Shown one piece after another: positions 16,977 to 25,802 of a stretch of DNA of 64,000 nucleotides. Both the position numbers and the translations under genes were made by a program. The notes under the pieces are model-generated. The model saw only the letters and a program-made list of their open reading frames with translations. It was not told the DNA's origin and ran no database searches. Position 1 is the stretch's first letter. Every line of letters begins with the position of its first letter. This DNA is from Microbacterium terricola (GTDB lineage Bacteria > Actinomycetota > Actinomycetes > Actinomycetales > Microbacteriaceae). The stretch spans positions 2,294,001 through 2,358,000 of the forward strand of contig NZ_AP027141.1 in NCBI RefSeq assembly GCF_027943945.1, written 5' to 3'.

Positions 16977-17002
16977 ACTTTTGTTTTAGCGTCGGCAAAA
17001 GT
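16977..17002. promoter_or_regulatory. Candidate operator in the divergent importer promoter region
   Basis: ACTTTTG (16977-16983) and CAAAAGT (16996-17002) form an inverted repeat with a 12-base spacer, in an AT-rich patch within a 269-base gap between divergent genes. ROK-family regulators often bind AT-rich inverted repeats of this kind. The ROK regulator of this locus (19763-20950) is the natural candidate. Confidence 0.4.
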
Positions 17003-17126
17003 CACGATTTGATCTCGGAGCCCCGGAAAGACGGGCTTCGACGGCAACGAACGCATCCGGGCATCCTCGACAGGTACCCACCATGAAGGGTCGCGCCCAG
17101 CATCCGGTCCGTGTTATGTTCCCCCC

Positions 17127-18647
17127 GTGATCAAAGTTGACCATCAATCGGCATTACTCGAGGTCCGAGGCGTGACGAAGTCCTTCGCCGGCGTCCACGC
17201 GCTCCGCGGCGTCGACCTGGAGATCCTGCCGGGCGAGGTGCACTGCATCCTCGGCCAGAACGGCGCGGGCAAGTCCACGCTGATCAAGACCCTGGCCGGC
17301 GTCCACCGGCCGGACGAGGGCGAGATCCTCTGGCAGGGCGAAGCAGTCGAGCTGCCGACCCCGGAGTCGGCCATCGAGATCGGCATCGCGACGATGTACC
17401 AGGAGCTCGACGTCGTCGACGGCCTGACCATCGCCGAGAACATCTTCCTCGGGCACGAGCTCGCGCGCGGCGGCTTCACCGATCGCTCAGAGGCCTCCAA
17501 GCAGACCAAGGAGCTGCTGCGACGACTCGGCCACGGTTCCCTGTCGCCGCACACGGAGGTCGGCCAGCTGAGCGCGGCCAACAAGCAGATCGTGAGCATG
17601 GCGCGCGCCCTGTCGCATGACATCAAGCTGATGATCATGGACGAGCCGTCCGCGGTCCTCGACACCGAAGAGGTCAAGAACCTGTTCGGCGTCGTGCGCG
17701 AGCTCACCGCCGCGGGCATCGCGGTCGTCTACATCACCCACCGCCTCGAAGAGATCCGCCAGATCGGCGACCGGATCAGCGTCCTCAAGGACGGCCGCTC
17801 GATGGCGAGCGGGCTGTCGGCCGCCGAGACTCCCACTCCTGAGCTCATCCGGCTGATGACCGGCCGCGAGGTCGCGAACGTGTTCCCGCCGGCCGCCCCG
17901 ATCGCCGACGACGCACCCACGGTCCTCGAGGTCGAGGACCTCGCCCTCGCCGGCGTCTTCCAGGACGTGTCGTTCTCGGTCAGGGCCGGTGAAGTCGTCG
18001 GACTCGCCGGACTCGTCGGCTCCGGCCGCTCGGAGATCCTCGAGACCGTCTACGGCGCCCGCAAGGCCACGGCCGGCAGCGTCCGCGTGGGCGGCAAGGC
18101 GCTGCGACGCGGCTCCGTCGTCGCCGCCGTGCGCGCCGGCATCGGACTGTCGCCCGAGGAGCGCAAGAGTCAGGGGCTGGTGCTCGACGAGCCGATCTTC
18201 GTCAACGTGACCCTCTCGTCGATGTCGCGGTTCGCCCGCGCCGGGTTCCTCGACGACCGCGCCGCCCGGGCGACCGCGCGCGAGCAGATCGAGGCGCTCG
18301 AACTGCGCCCCGCCGACCCGGACCGCCCGGCGATGACGCTGTCGGGCGGCAATCAGCAGAAGATCCTCCTGGCCCGCTGGCTCGTCCACGGCACCCGGGT
18401 GCTGCTCCTCGACGAGCCCACCCGCGGCGTCGACGTCGGCGCCCGCGCCGAGATCTACGCGCTCATCCGTGCGCTCGCCGCCGCCGGCAACGCCGTCGTC
18501 GTCGTGTCCAGCGAGATCGAGGAGGTGCTCGGCCTCGCCGACACCGTGCTCGTCATCGCCGATGGCCGCGTCATCCAGACCCTCCCCGCCAGCCAGATCG
18601 ACGAGCACGGCGTGCTCGACCTCGTGATGAAAGGAACCGCCGCGTGA
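17127..18647 (+). CDS. Sugar ABC transporter ATP-binding protein, RbsA type
   Basis: A 506-residue protein with two ABC ATPase halves. The first has an intact Walker A (GQNGAGKST, residues 43-51) and signature LSAANKQ. The second has the degenerate P-loop GLVGSGRSE and the signature LSGGNQQK with Walker B VLLLDEPT. This double-ATPase layout is specific to ribose, galactose, xylose and inositol importers. The GTG start at 17127 lacks a Shine-Dalgarno sequence, but TATGTT lies six bases upstream, so the mRNA is probably leaderless. It overlaps the permease gene by four bases. Confidence 0.93.
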   Translation: MIKVDHQSALLEVRGVTKSFAGVHALRGVDLEILPGEVHCILGQNGAGKSTLIKTLAGVHRPDEGEILWQGEAVELPTPESAIEIGIATMYQELDVVDGLTIAENIFLGHELARGGFTDRSEASKQTKELLRRLGHGSLSPHTEVGQLSAANKQIVSMARALSHDIKLMIMDEPSAVLDTEEVKNLFGVVRELTAAGIAVVYITHRLEEIRQIGDRISVLKDGRSMASGLSAAETPTPELIRLMTGREVANVFPPAAPIADDAPTVLEVEDLALAGVFQDVSFSVRAGEVVGLAGLVGSGRSEILETVYGARKATAGSVRVGGKALRRGSVVAAVRAGIGLSPEERKSQGLVLDEPIFVNVTLSSMSRFARAGFLDDRAARATAREQIEALELRPADPDRPAMTLSGGNQQKILLARWLVHGTRVLLLDEPTRGVDVGARAEIYALIRALAAAGNAVVVVSSEIEEVLGLADTVLVIADGRVIQTLPASQIDEHGVLDLVMKGTAA

Positions 18648-19726
18648 GCGAGCAGACCAACGGGGCATCGCCCCGCCCTCTCGGGGTCGACGACGTCCCC
18701 ACCGCTGCGGACGCACCGCCTCCGGGCGGATCGGTCGACCGATCGGGCAAATCCGCGTTCCAGCGCTTCATGTCCGGCTCCGTCGGGCGCAACCTCGGCC
18801 TGGTGGTCGCGCTGCTGCTGCTCGTGGTCGTCGGCGCCATCACGGCGCCCGACACGTTCACCAGTGTGAGCAACCTCCTCACGATCCTGCGTCAGGCGTC
18901 GATCATCGGCGTGATCAGCATCGGCATGACCCTCGTCATCATCGCGGGCGGCATCGACCTGTCCGTCGGATCCGTGATGGGGCTCGCCTCGGTCGCCGCG
19001 ACGATCGCGGCGGTGCAGGATCTCGTCGACCAGACCCACTGGATCCTGATGATCGTCATCGCGCTCGCCGTGGGCCTGGCCGCCGGGCTCATCAACGGCG
19101 TCGTGATCGCGTACGGGAAGGTGGTCGCGTTCATGGCCACCCTCGCGATGCTCGTCGCCGCGCGCGGTCTGGCGGAGATCCTCGCCGAGCGCCGCACGCT
19201 GCAGGTCGGCGACCGTGGATTCATCCAGGCGATGAACGCCGACTTCATCGGCATCGACGTCCTCATCTGGATCTTCGCGATCGTCGCCGCGCTCGGCTGG
19301 GTGCTCCTCAACCGCACCACGTTCGGCCGCCGCACGGTCGCCATCGGCGGCAACCGCGAGGCCGCCCGCCTCGCCGGCATCGACGTGCGCCGCCACACCA
19401 TGTGGCTGTACGCGATCTCGGGTCTCACCGCCGGCATCGGCGCCGTGATGATCCTCGGCCGCACGACGGCGGGCACCTCCACCCATGGCCAGCTCCTCGA
19501 GCTCGACGCCATCGCGGCCGTCGTGGTCGGCGGCACGCTCCTGGTGGGCGGTCGCGGCACGATCACGGGCACCGTCTTCGGCGTCCTGATCTTCGCCACC
19601 CTGACCAACGTGTTCGTGCAGAACAACATCAACTCGTCGGTGCAGGCCGTCGCGAAGGGCGTCATCATCGTCGTCGCGGTGCTCCTGCAGCAGCGCTTCG
19701 CCAAGCCGACCGGCCGAAGCGCCTGA
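18644..19726 (+). CDS. Sugar ABC transporter permease, RbsC type
   Basis: A 360-residue permease with a 35-40 residue cytoplasmic N-terminal tail and 8-10 helices. Family signatures are visible: IGMTLVIIAGGIDLSVGSVMGL and later AIAAVVVGGTLLVGGRGTITGT. It acts as a dimer with the RbsA-type ATPase encoded upstream and receives ligand from the divergent lipoprotein. The GTG start lies in a GTGA overlap with the ATPase stop. Substrate class is pentose, hexose or polyol; the exact one is not determined. Confidence 0.93.
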   Translation: MSEQTNGASPRPLGVDDVPTAADAPPPGGSVDRSGKSAFQRFMSGSVGRNLGLVVALLLLVVVGAITAPDTFTSVSNLLTILRQASIIGVISIGMTLVIIAGGIDLSVGSVMGLASVAATIAAVQDLVDQTHWILMIVIALAVGLAAGLINGVVIAYGKVVAFMATLAMLVAARGLAEILAERRTLQVGDRGFIQAMNADFIGIDVLIWIFAIVAALGWVLLNRTTFGRRTVAIGGNREAARLAGIDVRRHTMWLYAISGLTAGIGAVMILGRTTAGTSTHGQLLELDAIAAVVVGGTLLVGGRGTITGTVFGVLIFATLTNVFVQNNINSSVQAVAKGVIIVVAVLLQQRFAKPTGRSA

Positions 19727-19762
19727 CGCCGGTCGGCGGGCGACCGGTCGATAGAGTGAATC

Positions 19763-20950
19763 GTGGCGAATATGAGCAGTGAGTCGTCCTCCGGAGTGTC
19801 GGGGGTGAGTCAGCTGTTCCAGCTGCTGCGCGACGGTGTGCCGCGCACACGCGCCGAGCTCGCCAAGTCCACGGGCCTCGCCCGGTCGACCGTCGCCGCG
19901 CGCGTGGACGAGCTCATGCGCATGGGGCTCATCACACCGCTGGCCGAGACCGTGTCGACCGGTGGACGCCCGCCCTCGCAGTTCGCCCTCAACCCGAGCG
20001 CGCGGCTGGTGCTCGCGGCCGACATCGGCGCCTCGCACGCCACGATCGCGATCACCGATCTGACCGGCTCGATCGTGATCCAGCGCAGCGAACCGCTCGA
20101 CGTCACCCTGGGGCCGGTGCCCGTGCTCAGCTGGCTCGTCGATCACGCGATCGAGATGCTCGCCGAGATCGGCCGCCCCGTCGAGGTGCTCGCCGCGATC
20201 GGCATGGGCATCCCCGGGCCCGTGGAGCATTCCACCGGCCAGCCGGTCAACCCGCCGATCATGCCGGGATGGGACCGCTTCGACGTCCCCGGCTGGGTGC
20301 GTCAGCATCTGGACGTGCCCGTGCTGGTCGACAACGACGTGAACATCATGGCGCTCGGCGAGCGCGCCACGGCGTGGCCCGGCACCGAGCACCTCATGTT
20401 CGTGAAGGTCGCCACCGGCATCGGCGCGGGGATCATCTCGGGCGGCACCCTGCAGCGCGGGGCGCAGGGCATCGCCGGCGACATCGGCCACGTGCGGGTC
20501 GCGCGCGGGGTGGGCGTGCCGTGCCACTGCGGCAACACCGGATGCCTCGAGGCCCTCGCCTCGGGCCCGGCGATCGCCCGGGCGCTGCGCGCCAACGGCA
20601 TCGCCGCCGAGACCGGCAACGACGTGGTCGATCTGGTCAAGCGCGGCAACATCGACGCCATCCAGGCGGTGCGCCAGGCCGGCCGGGACATCGGCGAGGT
20701 GCTGACGGCGTGCGTCAGCATCATGAACCCCTCGGTCATCGCGATCGGCGGGTCGATGGCGCGCGTGGGCGAGCATCTGATCGCCGGCGTGCGCGAGGTC
20801 GTCTACACCCGGTCCATCCCACTGGCCACCGAGCACCTGTCGATCGTGCAGTCGGCCACGGCCCAGAACGCGGCCGTGCTCGGCGCCAGCATGCTGGCGA
20901 TCGAGTACGCGCTCTCCCCGCACGCCCTGCCGGCGCTCGTCCAGGCTTAG
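19763..20950 (+). CDS. ROK-family transcriptional regulator
   Basis: A 395-residue ROK repressor. It has an N-terminal winged helix (residues ~20-65, RAELAKSTGLARSTVAARV), then the ROK sugar-kinase-like domain. The zinc site CHCGNTGCLE and ATP-site-like segments DIGASHATIAI and GIGAGIISGG are present. It lies 36 bases after the permease gene, with a -10-like TAGAGT five bases before the GTG start, so it can be made from its own leaderless transcript. It probably controls the ribose-type importer locus. ATG 19772 is an alternative start. Confidence 0.9.
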   Translation: MANMSSESSSGVSGVSQLFQLLRDGVPRTRAELAKSTGLARSTVAARVDELMRMGLITPLAETVSTGGRPPSQFALNPSARLVLAADIGASHATIAITDLTGSIVIQRSEPLDVTLGPVPVLSWLVDHAIEMLAEIGRPVEVLAAIGMGIPGPVEHSTGQPVNPPIMPGWDRFDVPGWVRQHLDVPVLVDNDVNIMALGERATAWPGTEHLMFVKVATGIGAGIISGGTLQRGAQGIAGDIGHVRVARGVGVPCHCGNTGCLEALASGPAIARALRANGIAAETGNDVVDLVKRGNIDAIQAVRQAGRDIGEVLTACVSIMNPSVIAIGGSMARVGEHLIAGVREVVYTRSIPLATEHLSIVQSATAQNAAVLGASMLAIEYALSPHALPALVQA

Positions 20951-21061
20951 CGGCTCGGTAGCACCGGCGTAACACGGGCGAGACAATCCTCGGGTTGACT
21001 GGCGTTCCAGATACAGAGCCAGTGCGTCCGACGGCGGACCGCACGCGGAAGGAGCGGGTCG

Positions 21062-22096
21062 ATGAGATTCCGACCGATGCGCGATGCCACCTCGACCGAC
21101 GCCGATCCCTCTCCTGCCCCCGACCTGCCCGACATGATGCGCGCCGTCACGATCGACGGCCCTGGCGGTCCCGAGGCGCTGCACGCAGCATCCGTCCCGC
21201 TCCCCCGGCCCGTTCTCAGCGAGGTGCTGGTGCGCGTCGTCGCCGCCGGGGTGAACCCGATCGACGCGAAGGTGCGTGCGGGGACGAGTGGGGTCGCCCG
21301 CAGCATCGACAGCTACCCGACCGTGCTCGGCTACGACTTCAGCGGCATCGTCGTGCGCACGCCCTATGAGGCGCACCCCTTCCCCGTGGGCACGGCGGTG
21401 TACGGCATGGTGCCGTTCCCGCGCTCCGGCGGGACGTACGCGGAGTACGTGGTGGTGCCCACGCTGTCGCTCGCCCGCAAGCCCGCCTCGCTCTCGCACG
21501 TGGAGGCCGCCGGCGTCCCCCTGGCCGCACTCACCGCGTGGGGGCTCGTCGTCGAGACCGCGCGCGCCCATCAGGGGCAGCGGATGCTGATCCACGCGGC
21601 GGGCGGCGGCGTCGGGCACTTCGCGGTGCAGTTCGCGTCGTACTTCGGGGCGCACGTCACCGCGACCGGGTCCGGGAGCAACGCGGGGTGGCTGCGCGAA
21701 CTGGGCGCCTCGGTCGTGATCGACTACACGACGACGCGTTTCGAAGAGGTGGTCGGCGACGTCGACGTGGTCATCGACCTCATCGGCAACGTGCACGATC
21801 AGACCGGGTCCCGGTCGCTGCAGGTGCTGCGCCGGGGCGGGCTCTACGTGATCGTGCCGACCGGGTCGTGGCCCGAGTACGCGGAGGCGGCCGACGCGGC
21901 GGGCGTGCGCGCGACGAAGTACAGCGTGATCCCGGACGGCGGAGCCCTGGCGACGATCGCCCGACTGCTCGACTCGGGCCCGCTGCAGGTCTACATCGAC
22001 AGCGTCTTCGCGCTCGAGCAGGCGGCGGAGGCCCACGCCCAGCTGGAGCAGGGGCACACCCGCGGCAAGATCGTGCTCCGCGTCAGCGACGACTGA
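21062..22096 (+). CDS. NADPH:quinone-reductase-like MDR family protein
   Basis: A 344-residue medium-chain dehydrogenase/reductase without the structural-zinc cysteines, so of the quinone-oxidoreductase type. Visible signatures are GVNPIDAKVRAG, LGYDFSGIVV and the NADP(H)-binding glycine motif AAGGGVGHFAVQFA followed by a Tyr-Thr-Thr-containing strand. It would reduce quinones, enones or similar electrophiles with NADPH. ATG 21062 follows AAGGAG. It is transcribed alone. The real substrate cannot be inferred. Confidence 0.85.
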   Translation: MRFRPMRDATSTDADPSPAPDLPDMMRAVTIDGPGGPEALHAASVPLPRPVLSEVLVRVVAAGVNPIDAKVRAGTSGVARSIDSYPTVLGYDFSGIVVRTPYEAHPFPVGTAVYGMVPFPRSGGTYAEYVVVPTLSLARKPASLSHVEAAGVPLAALTAWGLVVETARAHQGQRMLIHAAGGGVGHFAVQFASYFGAHVTATGSGSNAGWLRELGASVVIDYTTTRFEEVVGDVDVVIDLIGNVHDQTGSRSLQVLRRGGLYVIVPTGSWPEYAEAADAAGVRATKYSVIPDGGALATIARLLDSGPLQVYIDSVFALEQAAEAHAQLEQGHTRGKIVLRVSDD

Positions 22097-22191
22097 CCGG
22101 TCCCCCGGCGCACAACGGCGGAGGTCTTCGCCGACACGCCGGGGCAAGGGGCCCGCGCTCGGCGCGCCCTCGCCGATCCCCGCAGCTGTGC

Positions 22192-23085
22192 TCAGGCGCG
22201 GGTGAGCACGGCACGGCCTTCGGCGACGATCTCGTCGGCGACCGCGTCGAGCAGCGGGGAGCGCAGGTTCCACTGCTGCCAGTGCAGCGGCACGTCGACC
22301 GGCGGTCCGCCCAGGCGAATGAGGCGTCCGTCGGCGAGCTCCTCGTCGGACTGGAAGCCGGGCAGCAGCCCCCAGCCGAGTCCGAGCTTGACCGCCGTCG
22401 CGAAGTCGTGGGATGCCGGCACGTAGTGACGCGGCGGCGCGGCGCCTTCGACGCCGCGGCGGGCGAGCCACTGCGCCTGCAGGTCGTCCCTGCGGTCGAA
22501 GTAGACGACGGGCGCGGTGGCGAGGGCGGTCACGGTGGGTCCGTCCGGCAGCCAGCGTGCTGCGAACGCCGGTGTCGCCACGGCGGTGTACCGCATGGTG
22601 CCCAGCGGGACGGAGCGGCACCCGGCGACAGGTTCCGCGCGCGACGTCACGGCGCCCATGACCGTGCCCGACTCGAGCAGACCGGCGGTGAAGTCCTGGT
22701 CGTCGCGATGCAGGTCGAACACGACCGCGTGGCGGTCGGCGAGCCGGGCGAGCGGCGCGAGGAACCACGTGCCGAGCGAGTCGGCGTTGACGGCGAGGGG
22801 GATGCTCACCGGCGCCCCGTCGTCCTCCCCCGCACCGAGGTCGGCGAGGGCGTCATGCTCGAGCAGGGCGAGCTGACGCGCGAGGCGCACGACCGCTGCG
22901 CCCGCCTCGGTCGCCCTCGCGGGCTTGGAGCGCACGAGCACCACCCGTCCGAGCGCCTGCTCGAGCGCCTTGATGCGCTGGCTCACCGCAGAGGGAGTGA
23001 TGCGCAGACGCCGGGCGGCAGCATCCAGCGTCCCCTCGTCGATGATGGCGGCGAGGGTCTCGGCGGCTTCAGCGGGAATGCGCAC
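22192..23085 (-). CDS. lysG: LysR-family regulator, LysG/ArgP type
   Basis: A 297-residue LysR regulator. The N-terminal helix-turn-helix (LAAIIDEGTLDAAARRLRITPSAVSQRIKALEQ) is characteristic of the ArgP/LysG subgroup, and the remainder is the effector-binding domain. In Corynebacterium glutamicum LysG activates the lysine/arginine exporter gene lysE when basic amino acids accumulate. Here it is divergent from a LysE-family gene with a perfect 17-bp palindrome between them, the same layout. The GTG start has a -10-like TAGCAT seven bases upstream, indicating a leaderless mRNA. Confidence 0.9.
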   Translation of the reverse strand: MRIPAEAAETLAAIIDEGTLDAAARRLRITPSAVSQRIKALEQALGRVVLVRSKPARATEAGAAVVRLARQLALLEHDALADLGAGEDDGAPVSIPLAVNADSLGTWFLAPLARLADRHAVVFDLHRDDQDFTAGLLESGTVMGAVTSRAEPVAGCRSVPLGTMRYTAVATPAFAARWLPDGPTVTALATAPVVYFDRRDDLQAQWLARRGVEGAAPPRHYVPASHDFATAVKLGLGWGLLPGFQSDEELADGRLIRLGGPPVDVPLHWQQWNLRSPLLDAVADEIVAEGRAVLTRA

Positions 23086-23103
23086 ATCAGCAATGCTAAT
23101 GGT

Positions 23104-23120
23104 GCTGAAGAATCTTCAGC
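23104..23120. promoter_or_regulatory. LysG operator, perfect palindrome
   Basis: GCTGAAGAATCTTCAGC is an 8+1+8 perfect palindrome in the 70-base gap between lysG and lysE. It sits just upstream of the expected -35 region of lysE (activator position) and over the expected -35 region of lysG (autorepression position). Confidence 0.7.
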
Positions 23121-23155
23121 TGGCCTGATGAGACGGATGCGCCTAACGTCAGAGA

Positions 23156-23818
23156 GTGCTCTCCCCCGTCCTCGCCGGCCTCGGCCTCGGCTTCTCGCTC
23201 ATCGTCGCCATCGGCGCGCAGAATCTCTTCGTCCTGCGTCAGGGCATCCGCCGCGAGCATGCCGTCCTGGTTGCCGCGCTGTGCGCCGCGTCCGATGCGG
23301 TGCTCATCGTGCTGGGCGTCTCGGGCATCGGCGTCATCCTGCAGACCGCTCCCTGGCTGGTCGTCGTGGTGCGCTGGCTGGGCGCGGCGTTCCTGATCGG
23401 CTACGGTCTCCTCGCCGCGCGCCGGGTATGGCGCCCGAGCGGCACCGGCCTCGCGCTGCCGGACCAGCCGGCGGAGACGGGCACAGCGGCCGCGCAGCCC
23501 GCCACGTCGGCGGCGACGCTCACCCGCACGCGCGTGGCACCCGTCGTGCTGACCTGCCTCGCGCTCACCTGGCTGAATCCGCATGTCTACCTCGACACGC
23601 TGTTCCTGCTCGGCTCGATCGCGAACACTCACGGCGAAGGGCGGTGGGCCTTTGCGCTCGGAGCCGCGACCGCGAGCGTGGTGTGGTTCTTCTCGCTCGC
23701 GATCGGCGCCCGCTACCTGGGGCGATGGCTGGCGACCCCGCGGGCGTGGCGCATCCTCGACGCCGTGATCGCGGTCGTGATGATCGTCCTCGGGCTGTCG
23801 CTGGTGCTCGCCGGCTGA
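23156..23818 (+). CDS. lysE: Lysine/arginine exporter, LysE/ArgO family
   Basis: A 220-residue membrane exporter with six hydrophobic segments. Family signatures are GLGFSLIVAIGAQNLFVLRQG at the N-terminus and LTWLNPHVYLDTLFLLGSIA in the middle. LysE-type proteins export L-lysine and L-arginine to prevent toxic build-up during growth on peptides. The GTG start has TAACGT six bases upstream and no ribosome binding site, fitting a leaderless transcript. It is divergent from and probably activated by LysG. Confidence 0.92.
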   Translation: MLSPVLAGLGLGFSLIVAIGAQNLFVLRQGIRREHAVLVAALCAASDAVLIVLGVSGIGVILQTAPWLVVVVRWLGAAFLIGYGLLAARRVWRPSGTGLALPDQPAETGTAAAQPATSAATLTRTRVAPVVLTCLALTWLNPHVYLDTLFLLGSIANTHGEGRWAFALGAATASVVWFFSLAIGARYLGRWLATPRAWRILDAVIAVVMIVLGLSLVLAG

Positions 23819-23819
23819 G

Positions 23820-24164
23820 CTACCCGTCGATCTGGTCGCGGCGGAACGCGACCATCCGGCGGATCGCATCCTCGCGCAGCGGCGTCTCCGGCTGGAACCG
23901 CACCGTGCCCTTGTCGCGGTCGACTCCCACGAGCATGTCGGCGGCGGCCTCGATCGCCGCGGGGCTGAACGGGTACACGCCGATGTGGTTCTTGGCGCGC
24001 ATGACCGAGATGAGCGACTTGCCGTGGTGCACGAGTGCCGGCATCCCGTATCCCTTGCCCTGCTCGGCCTCGGGGACGACCTCGCGGGCGATGTCGTAGA
24101 CCCGCTCCACCGCCTCCCGGTCGTCCGGATCCAGGTCGGCCAGGTAGTCGTCGATCGTGCCCAT
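23820..24164 (-). CDS. DUF1801 / YdhG-type small protein
   Basis: A 114-residue protein of the DUF1801 (YdhG, 'iron chaperone'-like) fold. It begins MGTIDDYLADLDPDDREAVERVY and has the conserved GYGMPALVHHGK and MVAFRRDQID ends. The family resembles frataxin-type folds, but function is not established in actinobacteria. The start is ambiguous between ATG 24164 and ATG 24173; the former was chosen on family length. It converges on lysE with a single base between the stops and is divergent from acylphosphatase. Confidence 0.75.
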   Translation of the reverse strand: MGTIDDYLADLDPDDREAVERVYDIAREVVPEAEQGKGYGMPALVHHGKSLISVMRAKNHIGVYPFSPAAIEAAADMLVGVDRDKGTVRFQPETPLREDAIRRMVAFRRDQIDG

Positions 24165-24210
24165 GCCGCTCATCCTGTCGTGTGCAGCACCCGCGCGGCA
24201 AGATGGAGCC

Positions 24211-24486
24211 ATGCGACGCGTGCACGTCCTCGTCTCCGGCGAGGTCCAGGGGGTGGGCTACCGGTACACGCTGCGCATGGTCGCCGCCGACAGCGGCGTG
24301 TCCGGCTGGACCCGCAACCTGCGCGACGGCACGGTCGAGGCGGAGATCGAAGGTGCGGCGGATGCTGTCGACGCCGTCCTCGCGTGGATGGCCGAGGGCC
24401 CTCCCGGCTCGCGGGTCTCCGGCGCGCAGGTCACCGACATCGCCGCCGCCGGCTCCACAGGCTTCGAGGTCCGCCGCGACGGCTAG
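24211..24486 (+). CDS. acyP: Acylphosphatase
   Basis: A 91-residue enzyme that hydrolyses acyl phosphates such as acetyl phosphate or carbamoyl phosphate. The first catalytic motif GEVQGVGYR contains Arg18, and the second, WTRNLRDGTVE, contains Asn36. Both catalytic residues are intact and the length is typical. ATG 24211 follows a GGAG at good spacing. An instructive detail is that Asp-Ala-Val is encoded once as GATGCTGTC and immediately again as GACGCCGTC. The first form creates the enriched GGATGCTG octamer. Confidence 0.95.
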   Translation: MRRVHVLVSGEVQGVGYRYTLRMVAADSGVSGWTRNLRDGTVEAEIEGAADAVDAVLAWMAEGPPGSRVSGAQVTDIAAAGSTGFEVRRDG

Positions 24487-24498
24487 GCCCGGGAACGA

Positions 24499-24530
24499 CG
24501 AAGGGCCCCGCCTGACGGCGGAGCCCTTCG
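24499..24530. terminator. Bidirectional terminator between acyP and rplA
   Basis: CGAAGGGC (24499-24506) pairs with GCCCTTCG (24523-24530), and an inner CCGCC/GGCGG closes around TGAC. It lies between convergent genes and ends the rplK-rplA transcript and acyP. Confidence 0.8.
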
Positions 24531-24546
24531 CGTGAACGATCTGAGA

Positions 24547-25236
24547 TCAGATGGCGTTGACGTCCAGCGGGATGCCGGGGCCGAACGTGGTCGACACGGC
24601 GCCCTTCTGGATGTAGCGGCCCTTCGAGCTCGACGGCTTGAGGCGGACGATCTCCTCGAGCGCAGCCTTCAGGTTCTCGTCGAGCTGCTCGGCCGAGAAC
24701 GAGGCCTTGCCGACGACGAAGTGCACGTTGGCGTGCTTGTCGACGCGGAACTCGATCTTGCCGCCCTTGATCTCCTCGACGGCCTTCGCCGCGTTGGGGG
24801 TCACGGTGCCGGTCTTCGGGTTCGGCATCAGGCCGCGGGGGCCGAGCACCTTGCCGAGACGACCGACCTGGCCCATGAGCTCGGGCGTCGAGACGGCCGC
24901 GTCGAACGCGGTCCAGCCTGCGGCGACCTTCTCGATGAGCTCGGCGCCGCCGACCTCGTCCGCACCGGCGGCGATGGCAGCCTCAGCGGCCGGGCCGGTG
25001 GCGAACACGATGACGCGGGCGGTCTTGCCGGTGCCGTGGGGCAGGATGACGGTGCCGCGCACCATCTGGTCCGCCTTGCGGGGGTCGACAGCGAGCTTGA
25101 GCGCGACCTCGACGGTCGAGTCGAACTTCGCCGAACCGGTCTCCTTCGCCAGGGCGACGGCCTCGGTGGGCGTGTAGAACTTGTCGGCAGCGATCTTCGC
25201 TGCAGCGGCCTGGTAGGCCTTGGACTTGGTAGCCAT
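24547..25236 (-). CDS. rplA: 50S ribosomal protein L1
   Basis: A 229-residue L1 stalk protein that binds 23S rRNA and, in many bacteria, represses its own operon. Signatures are present: [24 protein letters not shown] near the start and the L1 motif region [16 protein letters not shown]. It follows rplK by 14 bases, the universal rplK-rplA order. Length is typical. The ATG is preceded by AGGAAAC. Confidence 0.98.
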   Translation of the reverse strand: MATKSKAYQAAAAKIAADKFYTPTEAVALAKETGSAKFDSTVEVALKLAVDPRKADQMVRGTVILPHGTGKTARVIVFATGPAAEAAIAAGADEVGGAELIEKVAAGWTAFDAAVSTPELMGQVGRLGKVLGPRGLMPNPKTGTVTPNAAKAVEEIKGGKIEFRVDKHANVHFVVGKASFSAEQLDENLKAALEEIVRLKPSSSKGRYIQKGAVSTTFGPGIPLDVNAI

Positions 25237-25250
25237 GTTTCCTATCCCCC

Positions 25251-25682
25251 TCAGTCCTCGACCGTGATGCCCATGGAACGGGCGGTGCCCGCGATGATCT
25301 TCGAGGCGGCCTCGATGTCATTCGCGTTCAGGTCGGGCTGCTTCGTCTCTGCGATCTGACGCACCTGCTCCTTGGTGAGCTTTGCCACCTTGGTCGTGTG
25401 CGGGGTCGGCGAACCCTTCGCGACGCCAGCGGCCTTCTTGATGAGCTCGGCTGCCGGCGGGGTCTTCAGAATGAACGTGAAGCTGCGGTCCTCGTAGACG
25501 GTGATCTCCACGGGGATGACGTTGCCGCGCTGCGACTCGGTCGCGGCGTTGTACGCCTTGCAGAACTCCATGATGTTGACGCCATGCTGACCGAGCGCGG
25601 GCCCGATCGGCGGCGCCGGGTTGGCTGCACCGGCGTTGATCTGAAGCTTGATCAGGCCGGTCACCTTCTTCTTCGGTGCCAT
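25251..25682 (-). CDS. rplK: 50S ribosomal protein L11
   Basis: A 143-residue protein of the GTPase-associated centre. The N-terminal domain has the Pro-rich [20 protein letters not shown] region (thiostrepton site). The C-terminal rRNA-binding domain has [22 protein letters not shown] and ends with the [10 protein letters not shown] signature. The start was set at 25682, where MAPKKKV and an AGGAAGAGGA ribosome binding site agree with the family; eight more residues are possible upstream but unlikely. Confidence 0.98.
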   Translation of the reverse strand: MAPKKKVTGLIKLQINAGAANPAPPIGPALGQHGVNIMEFCKAYNAATESQRGNVIPVEITVYEDRSFTFILKTPPAAELIKKAAGVAKGSPTPHTTKVAKLTKEQVRQIAETKQPDLNANDIEAASKIIAGTARSMGITVED

Positions 25683-25769
25683 TTCCTCTTCCTTTCCTCG
25701 AGGCATCCGGCCCCGTGAAGGGCGCTGATGCTCTCTCCCGCACGTCCGGCACTTCCGGACAGCGGTTCC

Positions 25770-25792
25770 CCCTTCGGCTCTTCACCGAAGGG
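25770..25792 (-). terminator. Hairpin between nusG and rplK
   Basis: CCCTTCGG (25770-25777) pairs with CCGAAGGG (25785-25792), loop of seven. A second small hairpin, GTCCGG/CCGGAC, lies at 25744-25760. They occupy the ~120-base gap after nusG and may be a partial terminator or part of an L11-L1 leader structure. Confidence 0.5.
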
Positions 25793-25802
25793 AAGTCTGC
25801 TG

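Noticed and set aside
21062..22096. Zinc-dependent alcohol dehydrogenase.
   Set aside because: The cysteine/histidine zinc ligands are absent; the protein fits the zinc-free quinone-oxidoreductase branch.
18455..22768. A single 1437-codon open frame on the minus strand.
   Set aside because: It lies antisense to the ATPase, permease, ROK and quinone-reductase genes, has the Arg/His/Asp-rich composition of a shadow frame and contains no recognisable domain.
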